Below are positions 52,282-61,467 of a stretch of DNA of 64,000 bases, piece by piece; position 1 is the first letter of the stretch; every line of letters begins with the position of its first letter. The notes under the pieces are model-generated. The model was given only the letters and a program-made list of their open reading frames with translations, ran no database searches and was not told where the DNA came from. The translations under genes were made by a program, and so were the position numbers. The stretch lies in contig JAJCYM010000046.1 in assembly GCA_029262895.1 (NCBI GenBank), forward strand, positions 1 to 64,000, given 5' to 3'. Source of the stretch: Roseivirga sp. (GTDB lineage Bacteria; Bacteroidota; Bacteroidia; Cytophagales; Cyclobacteriaceae).

Positions 52282-53010
52282 TTAATTCTGCCTGGTCCAA
52301 ATTTCTCGAATTGGATTACCCGTGGAGCTAAGTCCTGAATGGTCCCATTTGTTGCCATCAATTTTGTAATCAAAAGTCAACTTTGCACCAACTCTATCCG
52401 CATTTCTTGAAAAGAACTCTATATGCTCAGTATACTTCCCATCCTTCTTGGTTTAAGTACCACCTCCTGTTCCCGAGAAGCTCTTAGTTTCGGGGTCAAA
52501 GGCCGCCCATTGGAAGCGCGTTCCGGTCAACATCTTAATTGTCTTTCTAGAACCCTGTCTCATAGCGCTCATCTCGCCATTTCGCATACGGTCAGTTATT
52601 CTCCAAGCACCAAACATTTCGCTATTGCCATTATCAATTCGTTCATAGGTCGCAGTTTCATTGGTCGAAACTATTGTGGATTTCATCTGAGACCCGGTAA
52701 TGGAAACACTCAATTCCATTTTGGTACCCACCAAATTTTTGTCCATAGAGCTAAATTCCATCGTGAAATCATATTGACCATTTCCCTTATCAGTTAGAAT
52801 GCCGCCCTGTGAACCAATGAACTTCTTATTCTGAATATCATATAATGAGAAAAAAGAGTATCCATCTGCAATGGTCATAACGGCTGAAGTGGTGCCTCCC
52901 TGACCTTTAGGCAGCGTTGTTTTCCATGCACCTTCAATTTCAAGTTTCGCTTGTGCAAAACTGACGGACACCAAAAAACATAATAGTGATGTACATATTA
53001 ACTTTTTCAT
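52282..53010 (-). pseudogene. Exported conserved protein interrupted by an in-frame TAA
   Basis: The gene reads from ATG 53010 with a signal peptide (ends VSFAQ) for 185 residues to a TAA at 52453-52455. The same frame then continues for 56 codons to a second TAA at 52282. The continuation (KDGKYTEHIEFFSRN, DGNKWDHSGLSSTGNPI) is clearly protein-like and completes the pattern LTGTRFQWAAF...GTGGGT seen in a Bacteroidota family of secreted proteins of unknown function. In relatives the stop position is, as I recall, an aromatic residue after GGGT (TAC or TAT to TAA is one change). It is a recent nonsense mutation, a sequencing error, or read-through. The terminator at 52221 follows the full-length version. 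Confidence 0.8.
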
Positions 53011-53086
53011 TTTCTTCGCTGGTTGTTCAGCATCAATTTACGCAATACACTACAAAAAGGCCAAGTAGAATATTTATTTCCAATTG

Positions 53087-53117
53087 TTTGGGATTAAAAT
53101 AATTAGACCTATTTTTG
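53087..53117 (+). promoter_or_regulatory. Promoter of rpsT
   Basis: TTTG (53087-53090), a 19-base spacer, then TATTTTTG (53110-53117): the Bacteroidota consensus with ideal spacing. The rpsT start codon is 39 bases after the -7 element. Confidence 0.8.
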
Positions 53118-53155
53118 CATCCCGAAATCGGGGAATTAAGAAAGAGATTTAAGGA

Positions 53156-53407
53156 ATGGCAAATCATAAGTCAGCATTAAAGAGAATCAGATCTAACGAG
53201 GCTAAGCGCGTGAGAAACCGCTATCAGCACAAAACAACGCGTACTTTCGTGAAGAGATTGCGTGAAACATCTGACAAAACTGAAGCACAAGAGTTGTTGA
53301 AGAAGGTAATCAGTATGTTGGATCGATTAGCTAAAAGAAATATAATCCACAAAAATAAGGCAGCCAACAACAAGTCAAAATTGACTAAGGTTGTGAACAG
53401 CCTTTAA
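53156..53407 (+). CDS. rpsT: 30S ribosomal protein S20
   Basis: Primary 16S rRNA-binding protein of the small subunit. 83 residues, very basic and helical, beginning ANHKSALKRIRSNEAKRVRN; the C-terminal HKNKAANNKSKLTK is typical. It has its own promoter (53087-53117) and terminator (53428-53459), so it is a single-gene unit. Confidence 0.97.
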   Translation: MANHKSALKRIRSNEAKRVRNRYQHKTTRTFVKRLRETSDKTEAQELLKKVISMLDRLAKRNIIHKNKAANNKSKLTKVVNSL

Positions 53408-53427
53408 TCAAAGAAATTAATTGACCC

Positions 53428-53459
53428 AAAAACCCTGACTGAATAGTCAGGGTTTTTTT
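53428..53459 (+). terminator. Rho-independent terminator of rpsT
   Basis: AACCCTGACT / AGTCAGGGTT stem, loop GAAT, followed by a run of seven T. It begins 21 bases after the rpsT stop. Confidence 0.92.
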
Positions 53460-53517
53460 GTGTGCTTACTTTATTAAATGTATCTTATAGTTACGCACTT
53501 TCACTGCATAATTATAA

Positions 53518-54207
53518 ATGAAAAATGAGCTGAATATACCCAGTTGGGCGGAAGAAGACCGCCCAAGAGAGAAACTACTACTCAAGGGCAAATCAACCTT
53601 ATCAGATGCTGAACTTATAGCAATTCTTATCGGATCCGGGACTCCTGCCATGAGTGCAGTGGCACTCTCTCAACTAATCCTTGCCAGTATAAACAACGAC
53701 CTTAATGCCCTTGCCAAACTCAGTGTGAAGGAGCTACAAGAATTTAAGGGGATCGGAGAAGCCAAGGCTATCAGTATAATCAGTGCGCTTGAGCTAGGGA
53801 GAAGAAGAAAGGCCAGTGCCACACAAACGAAACCCCAAATCAAATGTTCAGAGGATGCCTACAAGCTCATGATGTCTGAGCTCTTAGATCAACCTGTTGA
53901 GCAATTTTGGGTAATTATGCTCAGTAGAAGTAATAAGGTAATTCAGAAAAGGGCTATCAGCCTTGGAGGTATCTCTGGCACCACTGCCGATCCTAAGGTC
54001 ATTTTCAAAAAAGCTCTGGATGATTCAGCCAGCGGAATAATTCTCGTTCATAACCACCCTTCAGGAAATTTGAAACCAAGCCATGCCGATATAAAACTGA
54101 CTCAAAGAATGCAGCAGTCAGGTAAGCTTTTGGAGATACCTGTGCTCGACCATATTATTTTTACCGATGATGGCTACTTCAGCTTTGCTGACGAAAGTCT
54201 TCTTTAA
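53518..54207 (+). CDS. radC: RadC family JAB-domain protein
   Basis: 229 residues. The N-terminal helix-hairpin-helix region (ELQEFKGIGEAKAISIIS) is followed by a JAB/MPN+ metalloprotease-like domain with HNHPSGNLKPSHAD, in which the two His and the Asp are the metal ligands. Although named a DNA repair protein, the family's true role is unsettled. Complete and of normal length. It sits between rpsT and a DUF1684 gene on the same strand. Confidence 0.93.
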   Translation: MKNELNIPSWAEEDRPREKLLLKGKSTLSDAELIAILIGSGTPAMSAVALSQLILASINNDLNALAKLSVKELQEFKGIGEAKAISIISALELGRRRKASATQTKPQIKCSEDAYKLMMSELLDQPVEQFWVIMLSRSNKVIQKRAISLGGISGTTADPKVIFKKALDDSASGIILVHNHPSGNLKPSHADIKLTQRMQQSGKLLEIPVLDHIIFTDDGYFSFADESLL

Positions 54208-54265
54208 CCCGATTTAACTATTCATTAGAACGTTCTTTGTGTTAATTTTACAAAAAGGTTGATCC

Positions 54266-54883
54266 ATGAAGAGAAATACGATTTTCGGGATTTTAGCAGT
54301 AGCTATAGTGGGTATCACTATTTATAATTTTGCCACCACAGGAGAGAGCGGGGCGGAATATCAGGCTCGAGTGGAAGAAGACCGAGAGATCAAGAATCGC
54401 TATATGCGCTCGGGTAGTTCTCCAATGCTTGAGGAAGACAAAGCAGAATTTACAGGACTTAATTTTTTCCCCATAAATTCCGATTATAAGATCCGGGCCA
54501 AATTGGACATCCTAAAGCGCAAGCAACCTATTTTTATTGCTACAACCACCGGAGAGCAACGGGAGTATTTGCGTTTTGGCTATGCCGAATTTGAATTAAA
54601 CGGGCAGTCTCATAAGTTGATTCTTTATAAAGACCTGGAAGAAAACAATCCGAGGAAACTTTCATTGATGTTTGCAGATGAAACAAGTGGCCTGACTACC
54701 TATGGAGGTGGCAGATATTTGGATGTTTATAAAGACTCAGATATGGCCATCACTATCGACTTTAATTTTTCCTACAATCCATATTGCCATTTCAATGAGG
54801 AGTATAGTTGTCCACTTCCACCCCGAGAAAACTTGATGACCGTGGCCGTTGAAGCAGGAGAAAAACTCTACAAAGCCTTATAA
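54266..54883 (+). CDS. DUF1684 family membrane-anchored protein
   Basis: 205 residues. One N-terminal membrane segment (IFGILAVAIVGITIYNFA) is followed by the DUF1684 domain: REIKNRYM, FFPINSDYKI, LILYKD, LMFADETSG and the terminal cluster FNFSYNPYCHFNEEYSCPLP. The two cysteines in that cluster are conserved in the family. Function unknown. 58 bases after radC. Confidence 0.88.
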   Translation: MKRNTIFGILAVAIVGITIYNFATTGESGAEYQARVEEDREIKNRYMRSGSSPMLEEDKAEFTGLNFFPINSDYKIRAKLDILKRKQPIFIATTTGEQREYLRFGYAEFELNGQSHKLILYKDLEENNPRKLSLMFADETSGLTTYGGGRYLDVYKDSDMAITIDFNFSYNPYCHFNEEYSCPLPPRENLMTVAVEAGEKLYKAL

Positions 54884-54981
54884 TCGCATTGTTCCTTTTC
54901 TTAAATGATTAATTTTGCTGCTTGATCAGAATCAGGTGATTATACCAATTCAATTATGAAATGGCGTGAATAGAAATTAGA

Positions 54982-55063
54982 TTATTATCGCTTGATCGAG
55001 GCGAGAAATGAGGGCATAGCATCGCTATGGCTGATTTTTTCAACAAAGAACAAGCGGTAAGAA
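54982..55063. repeat. Structured palindromic element upstream of pheT
   Basis: Outer arms TTATTATCGCTTG (near 54982-54994) and CAAGCGGTAAGAA (55051-55063) pair at 11 of 13 positions. A central hairpin CATAGC-ATC-GCTATG sits at 55015-55029. The block is non-coding and ends 67 bases before the pheT ATG. It may be a dispersed repeat (the flanking TATACCAATTCAATT at 54941 is of that type) or a leader structure. Confidence 0.6.
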
Positions 55064-55130
55064 ATCATTTATAGTCGTCATGTTATATTTGATTTGGTAT
55101 TGCCTCGCGCATAACAGACAATTCAAAAAA

Positions 55131-57536
55131 ATGAAGATTTCCCTCAGTTGGCTTAAGGAATATATAGAGATAGATAAATCACCAGAAGAAATCTCAGCTA
55201 TGCTCACCGCCACCGGATTGGAAGTGGAAGGCCTGGAGGAAATTGAATCTATTCCTGGTGGAATGAGGGGATTGGTCATTGGTGAGGTACTCACTTGCGA
55301 GAAGCATCCCAACGCAGACAAGTTAAGCAAGACAACAGTTGATATCGGAGCTACTGAGCCTTCCCCTATTGTTTGTGGTGCTCCAAATGTATCCGTTGGC
55401 CAAAAGGTTGTTGTGGCCACTGTTAATTCCACCCTATACCCTAAGGGGCATGAACCTTTCAAAATTAAGAAAGCCAAAATCAGAGGCGAAGTGTCAGCTG
55501 GTATGATTTGTGCAGAAGATGAAATTGGTCTGGGCGATGAGCATGATGGCATCATGGTGCTGGACACATCCTTACCCAACGGTACAGCGGCAGCTGAGTA
55601 TTTTAGCATTGAGTCTGATTGGGTTTTCGAAATTGGGCTGACACCCAATCGTGCAGATGGTGCTTCTCATCTGGGTGTGGCTAGAGACTTAAAGGCACTG
55701 TTCAATCGGGACATTGCCAAAAAATCCATAGCAGATTTTTCAATAGACAATACAAACCGAGAGATCAAGGTCACGGTTGAAAACACAGAGGCTTGCCCAA
55801 GGTATTCGGCATTGACCATGACAGATGTCACGGTTAAACAATCACCAGATTGGCTGCAAAACAAGCTCAGGGCCATCGGGATCAATCCAACCAATAATGT
55901 GGTAGATATCACCAATTATGTACTTCACGGTCTTGGGCAGCCCATGCATGCCTTTGACGCTGACGCCATTACAGGGGATGAAGTGATTGTCAAAACCTTA
56001 CCAGAGGGGAGCAAGTTTACCACTTTAGACGAAAAAGAGCGCAAGCTGGCAGCCACTGACCTTATGATTTGCAATAAGGAGGGGGGCATGTGCATCGCAG
56101 GTGTTTTTGGTGGAACCAAGTCCGGAGTAACCGAATCAACCAAGAATATATTCCTTGAGAGTGCCTACTTCTCGCCCGAATATATTCGCAGGTCAGCCCA
56201 AAAACATCAGCTTAAAACGGATGCTTCCTTTAGGTACGAAAGGGGCACCGACCCAAACATCACGGTATACGCACTTAAGGTCGCGGCTCTACTGATCAAA
56301 GAAATTGCCGGAGGCAAGATCTCCTCCGAAATTACCGACATCTACCCTTCTCCTATTGCGGATTTTGAGGTTTCAGTGAAATACTCCAATGTCACACGCC
56401 TGATTGGTAAAGACCTTGGCAAAGAGCGCATTCACAAGATTTTGAATGATCTGGATATTGAAATCACCAAAGAAACAGAAACAGGGTTTGTAGCTATTGT
56501 GCCACCCTATCGCGTGGATGTTCAGCGCGAAGCTGACATCATCGAGGAAGTGCTTAGGATTTATGGCTATGACAATATTGAGGTTCAGGATCATCTAAGC
56601 AGTACTTTCCTTTCAGAATTCCCAGTGAATGATCAGGACGGAATTCAGAAAGACGTCAGCCGACTGTTGGCCGGTGACGGTTATCATGAGATCATCACCA
56701 ACTCACAGACCAAAGCCGAATACTCTGAAAGGGTTGAGAGCATCAATTCGCAAGAAAATGTAAACATCCTCAATTACTTGAGTGAGGATTTGACGGTGAT
56801 GCGCCAATCTCTGATGTTTCAGGGGCTTGAAGTAATAGCCAGAAACGTCAACCGAAAGCAGGAGGACATGAGCCTCTATGAGTTTGGTACAACCTACCAT
56901 CTCATTAACGACAAATATGTGGAGCGAAAGCGGCTGGCACTTTTTGTTACCGGTCATAACATTTCTGAAAGCTGGCTGGAAAAAAACAGGCCATCACATT
57001 TCCACGATATTTTGAGCATCGTCAAAAAAGTCCTCGGCCATTTTGGCCACAGCAACTTGGATTCTGTGGATACCCAAAATGATCACTTTAGTTACGGATT
57101 AACCATCTCACTCAACAATAAGGCAATTGTTGAAGTAGGTAAGGTCAACCCAAAAGTATCAGATGTAAAGCAGGAAGTTTTCTATGCTGACTTTGACTGG
57201 GCCTACTTAAGCAAACAATACAACACCGATTTTAGCTTCAAACCATTGTCAAAATTCCCTGAAGTCCGAAGGGATTTGTCATTAGTTATTGACAAAGCCG
57301 TGAAATTTGAAGACATTAGGAAGCTGTCAACAAAACTCGAGCGAAAACTGATTAATAGAATCAATGTTTTTGACGTTTACGAAGGGGATAAAATTGATGC
57401 GGGTAAGAAGGCCTATGCCATCAGCTTTTTTCTTCAGGATCAGGACAGTACTTTGACAGACAAGGTTATTGATAAAACAATGAACCGTCTAATACAAGGT
57501 TTCGAAAGAGACCTGGGAGCATTAATCAGAAAATAA
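55131..57536 (+). CDS. pheT: Phenylalanine--tRNA ligase beta subunit
   Basis: Editing and tRNA-binding subunit of the alpha2-beta2 synthetase. I chose ATG 55131 (MKISLSWLKEYI), the conserved N-terminus, over the frame opening at 55080. Domains are an EMAP-type tRNA-binding fold (about 40-155), B3/B4 editing domain (about 210-390), B5 (about 405-475), a core synthetase-like fold, and an anticodon-binding FDX-ACB domain (about 710-801, KPLSKFPEVRRDLSLVI). 801 residues. pheS is not nearby. The following coiled-coil gene starts in its stop codon. Confidence 0.96.
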   Translation: MKISLSWLKEYIEIDKSPEEISAMLTATGLEVEGLEEIESIPGGMRGLVIGEVLTCEKHPNADKLSKTTVDIGATEPSPIVCGAPNVSVGQKVVVATVNSTLYPKGHEPFKIKKAKIRGEVSAGMICAEDEIGLGDEHDGIMVLDTSLPNGTAAAEYFSIESDWVFEIGLTPNRADGASHLGVARDLKALFNRDIAKKSIADFSIDNTNREIKVTVENTEACPRYSALTMTDVTVKQSPDWLQNKLRAIGINPTNNVVDITNYVLHGLGQPMHAFDADAITGDEVIVKTLPEGSKFTTLDEKERKLAATDLMICNKEGGMCIAGVFGGTKSGVTESTKNIFLESAYFSPEYIRRSAQKHQLKTDASFRYERGTDPNITVYALKVAALLIKEIAGGKISSEITDIYPSPIADFEVSVKYSNVTRLIGKDLGKERIHKILNDLDIEITKETETGFVAIVPPYRVDVQREADIIEEVLRIYGYDNIEVQDHLSSTFLSEFPVNDQDGIQKDVSRLLAGDGYHEIITNSQTKAEYSERVESINSQENVNILNYLSEDLTVMRQSLMFQGLEVIARNVNRKQEDMSLYEFGTTYHLINDKYVERKRLALFVTGHNISESWLEKNRPSHFHDILSIVKKVLGHFGHSNLDSVDTQNDHFSYGLTISLNNKAIVEVGKVNPKVSDVKQEVFYADFDWAYLSKQYNTDFSFKPLSKFPEVRRDLSLVIDKAVKFEDIRKLSTKLERKLINRINVFDVYEGDKIDAGKKAYAISFFLQDQDSTLTDKVIDKTMNRLIQGFERDLGALIRK

Positions 57537-57832
57537 TGGAAGAAAACTCTCTGCCCGGCAAACTGGAAAATCTGGAAAACAAATTGAGATTGTTGCTGGA
57601 TTCACACCAGTCGATTAAGGACCAGCGAGATGCGCTCAATGAAGAGAATAATGGCCTTAAAAGCCAAATTGAGGTGCTTTCAGGTCAAGTGAGTGACTTT
57701 CAAAACCAAGATAAAATAACTAAAATTGTATCAAGTACCACAGTAGAGAAGGAAGAAGCTACTGAGTTGAAATATAAGTTAAACGAGTACATTAGGGAAA
57801 TAGATAGATGCATTGCTCATTTGAGTCAATGA
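57536..57832 (+). CDS. Small coiled-coil protein upstream of zapA
   Basis: 98 residues, mostly one long coiled coil (about 8-65, LENLENKLRLLLDSHQSIKD onward), then a helical tail (ELKYKLNEYIREIDRCIAHL). Its ATG overlaps the pheT stop by one base, and zapA follows after 11 bases. The place and shape suggest a partner of ZapA in cell division, like ZapB in other bacteria, but I see no sequence link to ZapB. Function unknown. Confidence 0.8.
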   Translation: MEENSLPGKLENLENKLRLLLDSHQSIKDQRDALNEENNGLKSQIEVLSGQVSDFQNQDKITKIVSSTTVEKEEATELKYKLNEYIREIDRCIAHLSQ

Positions 57833-57843
57833 CCAATAAATAA

Positions 57844-58131
57844 ATGGATATACTATCAATAAAAATAAAAATAGGGGATCGGGAATACCCCATGAAGGTT
57901 AAGCCTGCTGATGAAGAGCGGGTTAGAAAAGCAAGTAAATCAATAAATGAGAAATTAAAATCTTACAAAGACCAATTCGGTATAGATGATAAACAGGACT
58001 TGATGGCCATGGTGGCCTTTGACTGTCTTGTGGAGAAGATGACCACCGAAGAAAATGTCACAGAATTTGATGTTGTGTCAGATGAAAAGATTTCTCAGAT
58101 GGAAAACCTGATAACAAAAGCCCTCTCCTAG
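57844..58131 (+). CDS. zapA: Cell division protein ZapA
   Basis: 95-residue FtsZ-ring-associated protein. The N-terminal beta part (SIKIKIGDREYPMKV) and the helix with the ERVRKASKSINEKL signature are followed by a C-terminal coiled coil. Encoded between the coiled-coil gene and rny. No 6S RNA is seen between zapA and rny, where only 52 bases separate the genes. Confidence 0.92.
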   Translation: MDILSIKIKIGDREYPMKVKPADEERVRKASKSINEKLKSYKDQFGIDDKQDLMAMVAFDCLVEKMTTEENVTEFDVVSDEKISQMENLITKALS

Positions 58132-58183
58132 CCTACTCAATTTCATACTCCGCTTCCTCCTGTCTACATAGATATATAAATGT

Positions 58184-59749
58184 ATGGGAGATACCACCAC
58201 AATCTTAATTGTAGCCATTGTTGCATTGGCTGTAGGAGTGATTATAGGCAGACTACTGCTCCAAAAATTCAATAAGAAACAGACTGAACAACTCGAGGAG
58301 AAAGGGCTTCAAATTGTCAAAGAAGCTGAGTTAAGAGCTGAGAATATCAAAAAAGATAAGATGCACGAGGCCAAGGAAAAATTTCTAAGGCTTAAATCGG
58401 AGTTTGAGGAGGAAAGCAATCGCAAGAAAAATCAGATTATTTCCAATGAAAATAAACTCAGACAAAGAGAGTCTCAGCTCAACAAAGAGGGAGAACACAT
58501 AAAACGCAAAGAAGATGAACTAGACAGCGTTCGTGAGAACCTTGAAGCACAGTTAGAAATTGTCAAAAAGCGTAAAGAAGATCTCGAAAAGAAAAAAGAT
58601 GAGAAAGTAAAAGCCCTTGAAAAAGTGGCTCAACTCTCTGCCGATGAAGCGCGTGAAGAGCTCATTGAGGCCCTTAAGGACGAGGCTGACTCCAAAGCTT
58701 CGGCATTGATCAAGGACATTATTGATGAAGCCAAACTCTCAGGGGCAAAAGAAGCTAAGAAGATCGTAATCCAGTCTATTCAAAGAACGGCTACGGAGCA
58801 CGCCATTGAAAACTGTGTGTCTATTTTCAATATTGAAAGTGATGACATCAAGGGTAAAATAATCGGTCGAGAAGGCCGAAATATTCGCGCCCTGGAAGGA
58901 GCCACCGGGGTTGAGATCATTGTGGATGATACACCTGAGGCCATTATCATTTCAGGCTTTGACCCGGTCCGCAGAGAAATCACAAGGTTGTCTCTGCACA
59001 GACTCGTAACGGATGGTAGAATCCACCCCGCCAGAATTGAAGAGGTAGTGGCCAAAACTACCAAGAACATTGAAGAAGAAATTGTTGAGATCGGTGAAAG
59101 AACGGTAATTGATATGGGCATCCATGGCCTTCATCCCGAGCTAATCAAGATGGTCGGTAGAATGCGTTTCCGCTCGTCATATGGACAAAACTTATTACAG
59201 CATTCACGAGAGGTTTCCAACCTATGTGCGACAATGGCTTCCGAATTGGGGCTAAATGCCAAACAGGCCAAAAGGGCTGGTCTACTGCATGATATCGGTA
59301 AAGTTTGGCATGAAGAACCAGAGATGCCCCACGCCTTACTTGGAATGGAACTGGCCAAGAAATACAAGGAACACCCTGTAGTTTGCAATGCCATTGGTGC
59401 TCACCACGATGAGATAGAGATGACTTCAATGATCTCACCTTTGGTGCAGGCCTGTGATGCAATATCAGGGTCACGTCCGGGTGCAAGACGTGAGATCATG
59501 GAATCTTATATCAAACGATTGAAAGAGTTGGAAGCGCTTGCACTTGAGTTTGACGGTGTGAATAAATGCTATGCCATACAGGCAGGCCGCGAATTGCGTG
59601 TGATGGTAGATTCCGAATCCGTCACCGATACACAAGCAGGCCAACTGTCTTTTGATATCTCACAGAAAATTGAAAAGGACATGCAATACCCCGGGCAGAT
59701 CAAGGTAACCGTGATCAGGGAAATGCGGGCTGTTAACTTTGCGAAGTAA
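58184..59749 (+). CDS. rny: Ribonuclease Y
   Basis: Membrane-anchored endoribonuclease that starts mRNA decay. Residues 4-24 form a transmembrane helix, about 30-190 a long coiled coil, about 210-275 a KH domain ([20 protein letters not shown]), and about 335-430 an HD domain ([14 protein letters not shown] and [10 protein letters not shown]). 521 residues is full length. It follows zapA, and the LysE-family gene starts 2 bases after its stop. Confidence 0.96.
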   Translation: MGDTTTILIVAIVALAVGVIIGRLLLQKFNKKQTEQLEEKGLQIVKEAELRAENIKKDKMHEAKEKFLRLKSEFEEESNRKKNQIISNENKLRQRESQLNKEGEHIKRKEDELDSVRENLEAQLEIVKKRKEDLEKKKDEKVKALEKVAQLSADEAREELIEALKDEADSKASALIKDIIDEAKLSGAKEAKKIVIQSIQRTATEHAIENCVSIFNIESDDIKGKIIGREGRNIRALEGATGVEIIVDDTPEAIIISGFDPVRREITRLSLHRLVTDGRIHPARIEEVVAKTTKNIEEEIVEIGERTVIDMGIHGLHPELIKMVGRMRFRSSYGQNLLQHSREVSNLCATMASELGLNAKQAKRAGLLHDIGKVWHEEPEMPHALLGMELAKKYKEHPVVCNAIGAHHDEIEMTSMISPLVQACDAISGSRPGARREIMESYIKRLKELEALALEFDGVNKCYAIQAGRELRVMVDSESVTDTQAGQLSFDISQKIEKDMQYPGQIKVTVIREMRAVNFAK

Positions 59750-59751
59750 AA

Positions 59752-60411
59752 ATGATTGTAATTCCAGAGCTGGAGAGCATTCTACTTTTTCTAACGGCCG
59801 CCACAATCCTTGTGATCATTCCCGGCCCTGCCGTACTCTACATTATGTCCAAGAGTATTGAACATGGCCGCAAAGCAGGAATTGTCTCCGTTTTAGGCAT
59901 TTCAATTGGAGGATTGGTACATGTTATTGCAGCGGCCATCGGAATTTCCGCCATCATTCTGGCCTCAACCTTAGCCTTTTCAATCTTGAAGTACCTGGGT
60001 GCTTTATACCTTATCTATTTAGGAATCAAAAAAATATTGAAGAAAACTCCTACACCCGAGCAACAAGAAATCGGCACCAAACAGCGACTGTCAAAAATAT
60101 TTTATGAAGGGGTTTTAGTAAACGCCCTCAACCCAAAAACTGCAATCTTCTTCCTGGCTTTTCTGCCGCAGTTCATCAGCCCTGCTAACGGTGGAGTAAC
60201 CTCACAAATCATTTTCCTCGGTCTGCTATTCATTGTAGTGGCTCTCCTGGGCGACCTGCTATATGTAATTCTCTCTTCAAAAATTGCCTCCTGGATTAAA
60301 AGCAGCAAAGCCTCTGGCCGAGTACAGAGATATATAATTGGAGCTATTTACATTGTACTCGGACTACTGACATTAGCGGTCAATGACCCGCAAGGTCATC
60401 GAGCAAAATAA
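59752..60411 (+). CDS. LysE/RhtB-family amino-acid exporter
   Basis: 219 residues with six hydrophobic helices. The N-terminal VIIPGPAVLYIMSKSIEHGRKAG is the RhtB/LysE signature, and LGALYLIYLGIKKI and NALNPKTAIFFLAFLPQF are characteristic. Likely exports homoserine, threonine or a similar small molecule; the substrate is not predictable. Two bases after rny, so co-transcribed with it. Confidence 0.92.
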   Translation: MIVIPELESILLFLTAATILVIIPGPAVLYIMSKSIEHGRKAGIVSVLGISIGGLVHVIAAAIGISAIILASTLAFSILKYLGALYLIYLGIKKILKKTPTPEQQEIGTKQRLSKIFYEGVLVNALNPKTAIFFLAFLPQFISPANGGVTSQIIFLGLLFIVVALLGDLLYVILSSKIASWIKSSKASGRVQRYIIGAIYIVLGLLTLAVNDPQGHRAK

Positions 60412-60538
60412 GTACTTTTGTCAAGTGAAATGTTTGCCGGTTTTAAGTGAGCTGGCACAGCTAATTAAGAAACTTAAATGGGCAAAGTCATCGTGATTCG
60501 TGAAATGAGTCGCATTTAGCCAATCATAAAAACCGCAT

Positions 60539-60569
60539 AGTTTGTCAACTTTTAAAAAGTTGACAAACT
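60539..60569. promoter_or_regulatory. Perfect 15-bp-arm palindrome: ArsR operator
   Basis: Arms AGTTTGTCAACTTTT and its exact complement flank a single central base, 13 bases before the arsR start codon. A palindrome of this kind in front of arsR is the expected ArsR binding site, so the operon is probably autorepressed. The position would block the promoter or early transcription. Confidence 0.85.
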
Positions 60570-60582
60570 TGCAAAACAAACC

Positions 60583-60912
60583 ATGGGTCTAACCAAAACA
60601 GAAAAATTCACGCAAAACCAAAACGAAATGGCCGCCATGGCCAAGGCGCTGGCCCATCCTGCCCGAGTAGCCATCATCCAGCATTTAATCAAAGCCAATG
60701 CCTGCATTAATGGAGATTTGGTAAGTGAACTTGGTCTTGCCCAAGCTACTATCTCGCAGCATCTAAGAGAGTTAAAGGAAGTGGGATTGATTCAGGGCAC
60801 CATCGAAGGAACAAGCATCTCCTATTGCATCAACCCCGGAAAATGGACAGAAGTGAGAGATGCCTTCAATAACTTATTTCAGGGATTTGATACTGATTTA
60901 ACCTGTTGCTAA
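60583..60912 (+). CDS. arsR: ArsR/SmtB-family arsenic-responsive repressor
   Basis: 109-residue winged-helix repressor. The recognition region is SELGLAQATISQHLRELKEVGLI, after ALAHPARVAIIQHL. The classical CxCxxC (ELCVCDL type) metal site is missing; the available cysteines are C41, C82 and a terminal C108-C109 pair. This suggests a non-canonical As(III) or methylarsenite sensor site. The first gene of the arsenic operon, with a palindromic operator immediately upstream. Confidence 0.93.
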   Translation: MGLTKTEKFTQNQNEMAAMAKALAHPARVAIIQHLIKANACINGDLVSELGLAQATISQHLRELKEVGLIQGTIEGTSISYCINPGKWTEVRDAFNNLFQGFDTDLTCC

Positions 60913-60942
60913 AAATTATAATTCTTTTATCGTAATATTGCA

Positions 60943-61467
60943 ATGAAGCAAATGAATGCGATGTCCAACTTACCAAGAATGCACGTCAGTCTCTATGTGA
61001 GCAACCTGACAGATACAGTGGCTTTTTATGATCAATTTTTCGGCCAACAATCCGAAAAAACCATGCCTGGCTATGCGAAGTATATACTTGAAAAGCCGGC
61101 CTTAATTATAAGTTTCGTTGAAAATGCTGAAAGGGTACGCTCAAACTTCGGGCATCTTGGTTTTCAGGTGGAAAGTGCAGAAAGACTCGAGTCGCTCTTA
61201 AATGTGGCCAGAGAAAAGCAATTAGTTGAAAAAGAAGAGATTGGCACCAACTGTTGTTATGCTAATCAAGACAAATTTTGGGTAAGTGATCCTGATGGAC
61301 ACCAATGGGAGGTCTATTATTTCAATCACGATACTACTTTCAACGATCCCCATTTTGAAAATGCTTCAGCAGACGCTTGCTGCATGCCACCAAAAGCAGA
61401 GAAGAAAAGAATCAAACTTTCAGACTTAAACACAGCTACTTGTGAGCCAAACAGCGGTTGCTGCTAG
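60943..61467 (+). CDS. arsI: ArsI/CadI-family vicinal-oxygen-chelate protein (C-As lyase candidate)
   Basis: 174-residue dioxygenase-fold enzyme. It matches ArsI by the vicinal pair in TNCCYANQDKFWV, which binds trivalent organoarsenicals, and by the Fe-site segments HVSLYV, GHLGFQV and HQWEVYYF. ArsI cleaves the carbon-arsenic bond of methylarsenite. The cysteine-rich C-terminus (ACCMPP, and ATCEPNSGCC at the end) may hold arsenic as well. The ATG at 60943 is followed by others at 60952 and 60961. Encoded 30 bases after arsR; its 3' end overlaps aqpS by 26 bases. Confidence 0.88.
   Translation: MKQMNAMSNLPRMHVSLYVSNLTDTVAFYDQFFGQQSEKTMPGYAKYILEKPALIISFVENAERVRSNFGHLGFQVESAERLESLLNVAREKQLVEKEEIGTNCCYANQDKFWVSDPDGHQWEVYYFNHDTTFNDPHFENASADACCMPPKAEKKRIKLSDLNTATCEPNSGCC

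Noticed and set aside
55040-55648. 202-codon minus-strand frame opposite the start of pheT
   Set aside because: Shadow of the conserved pheT tRNA-binding domain; composition (many Ser and Pro) is typical of antisense frames.
58132-58183. 6S RNA (ssrS) between zapA and rny
   Set aside because: Only 52 bases separate the genes, too few for 6S RNA.
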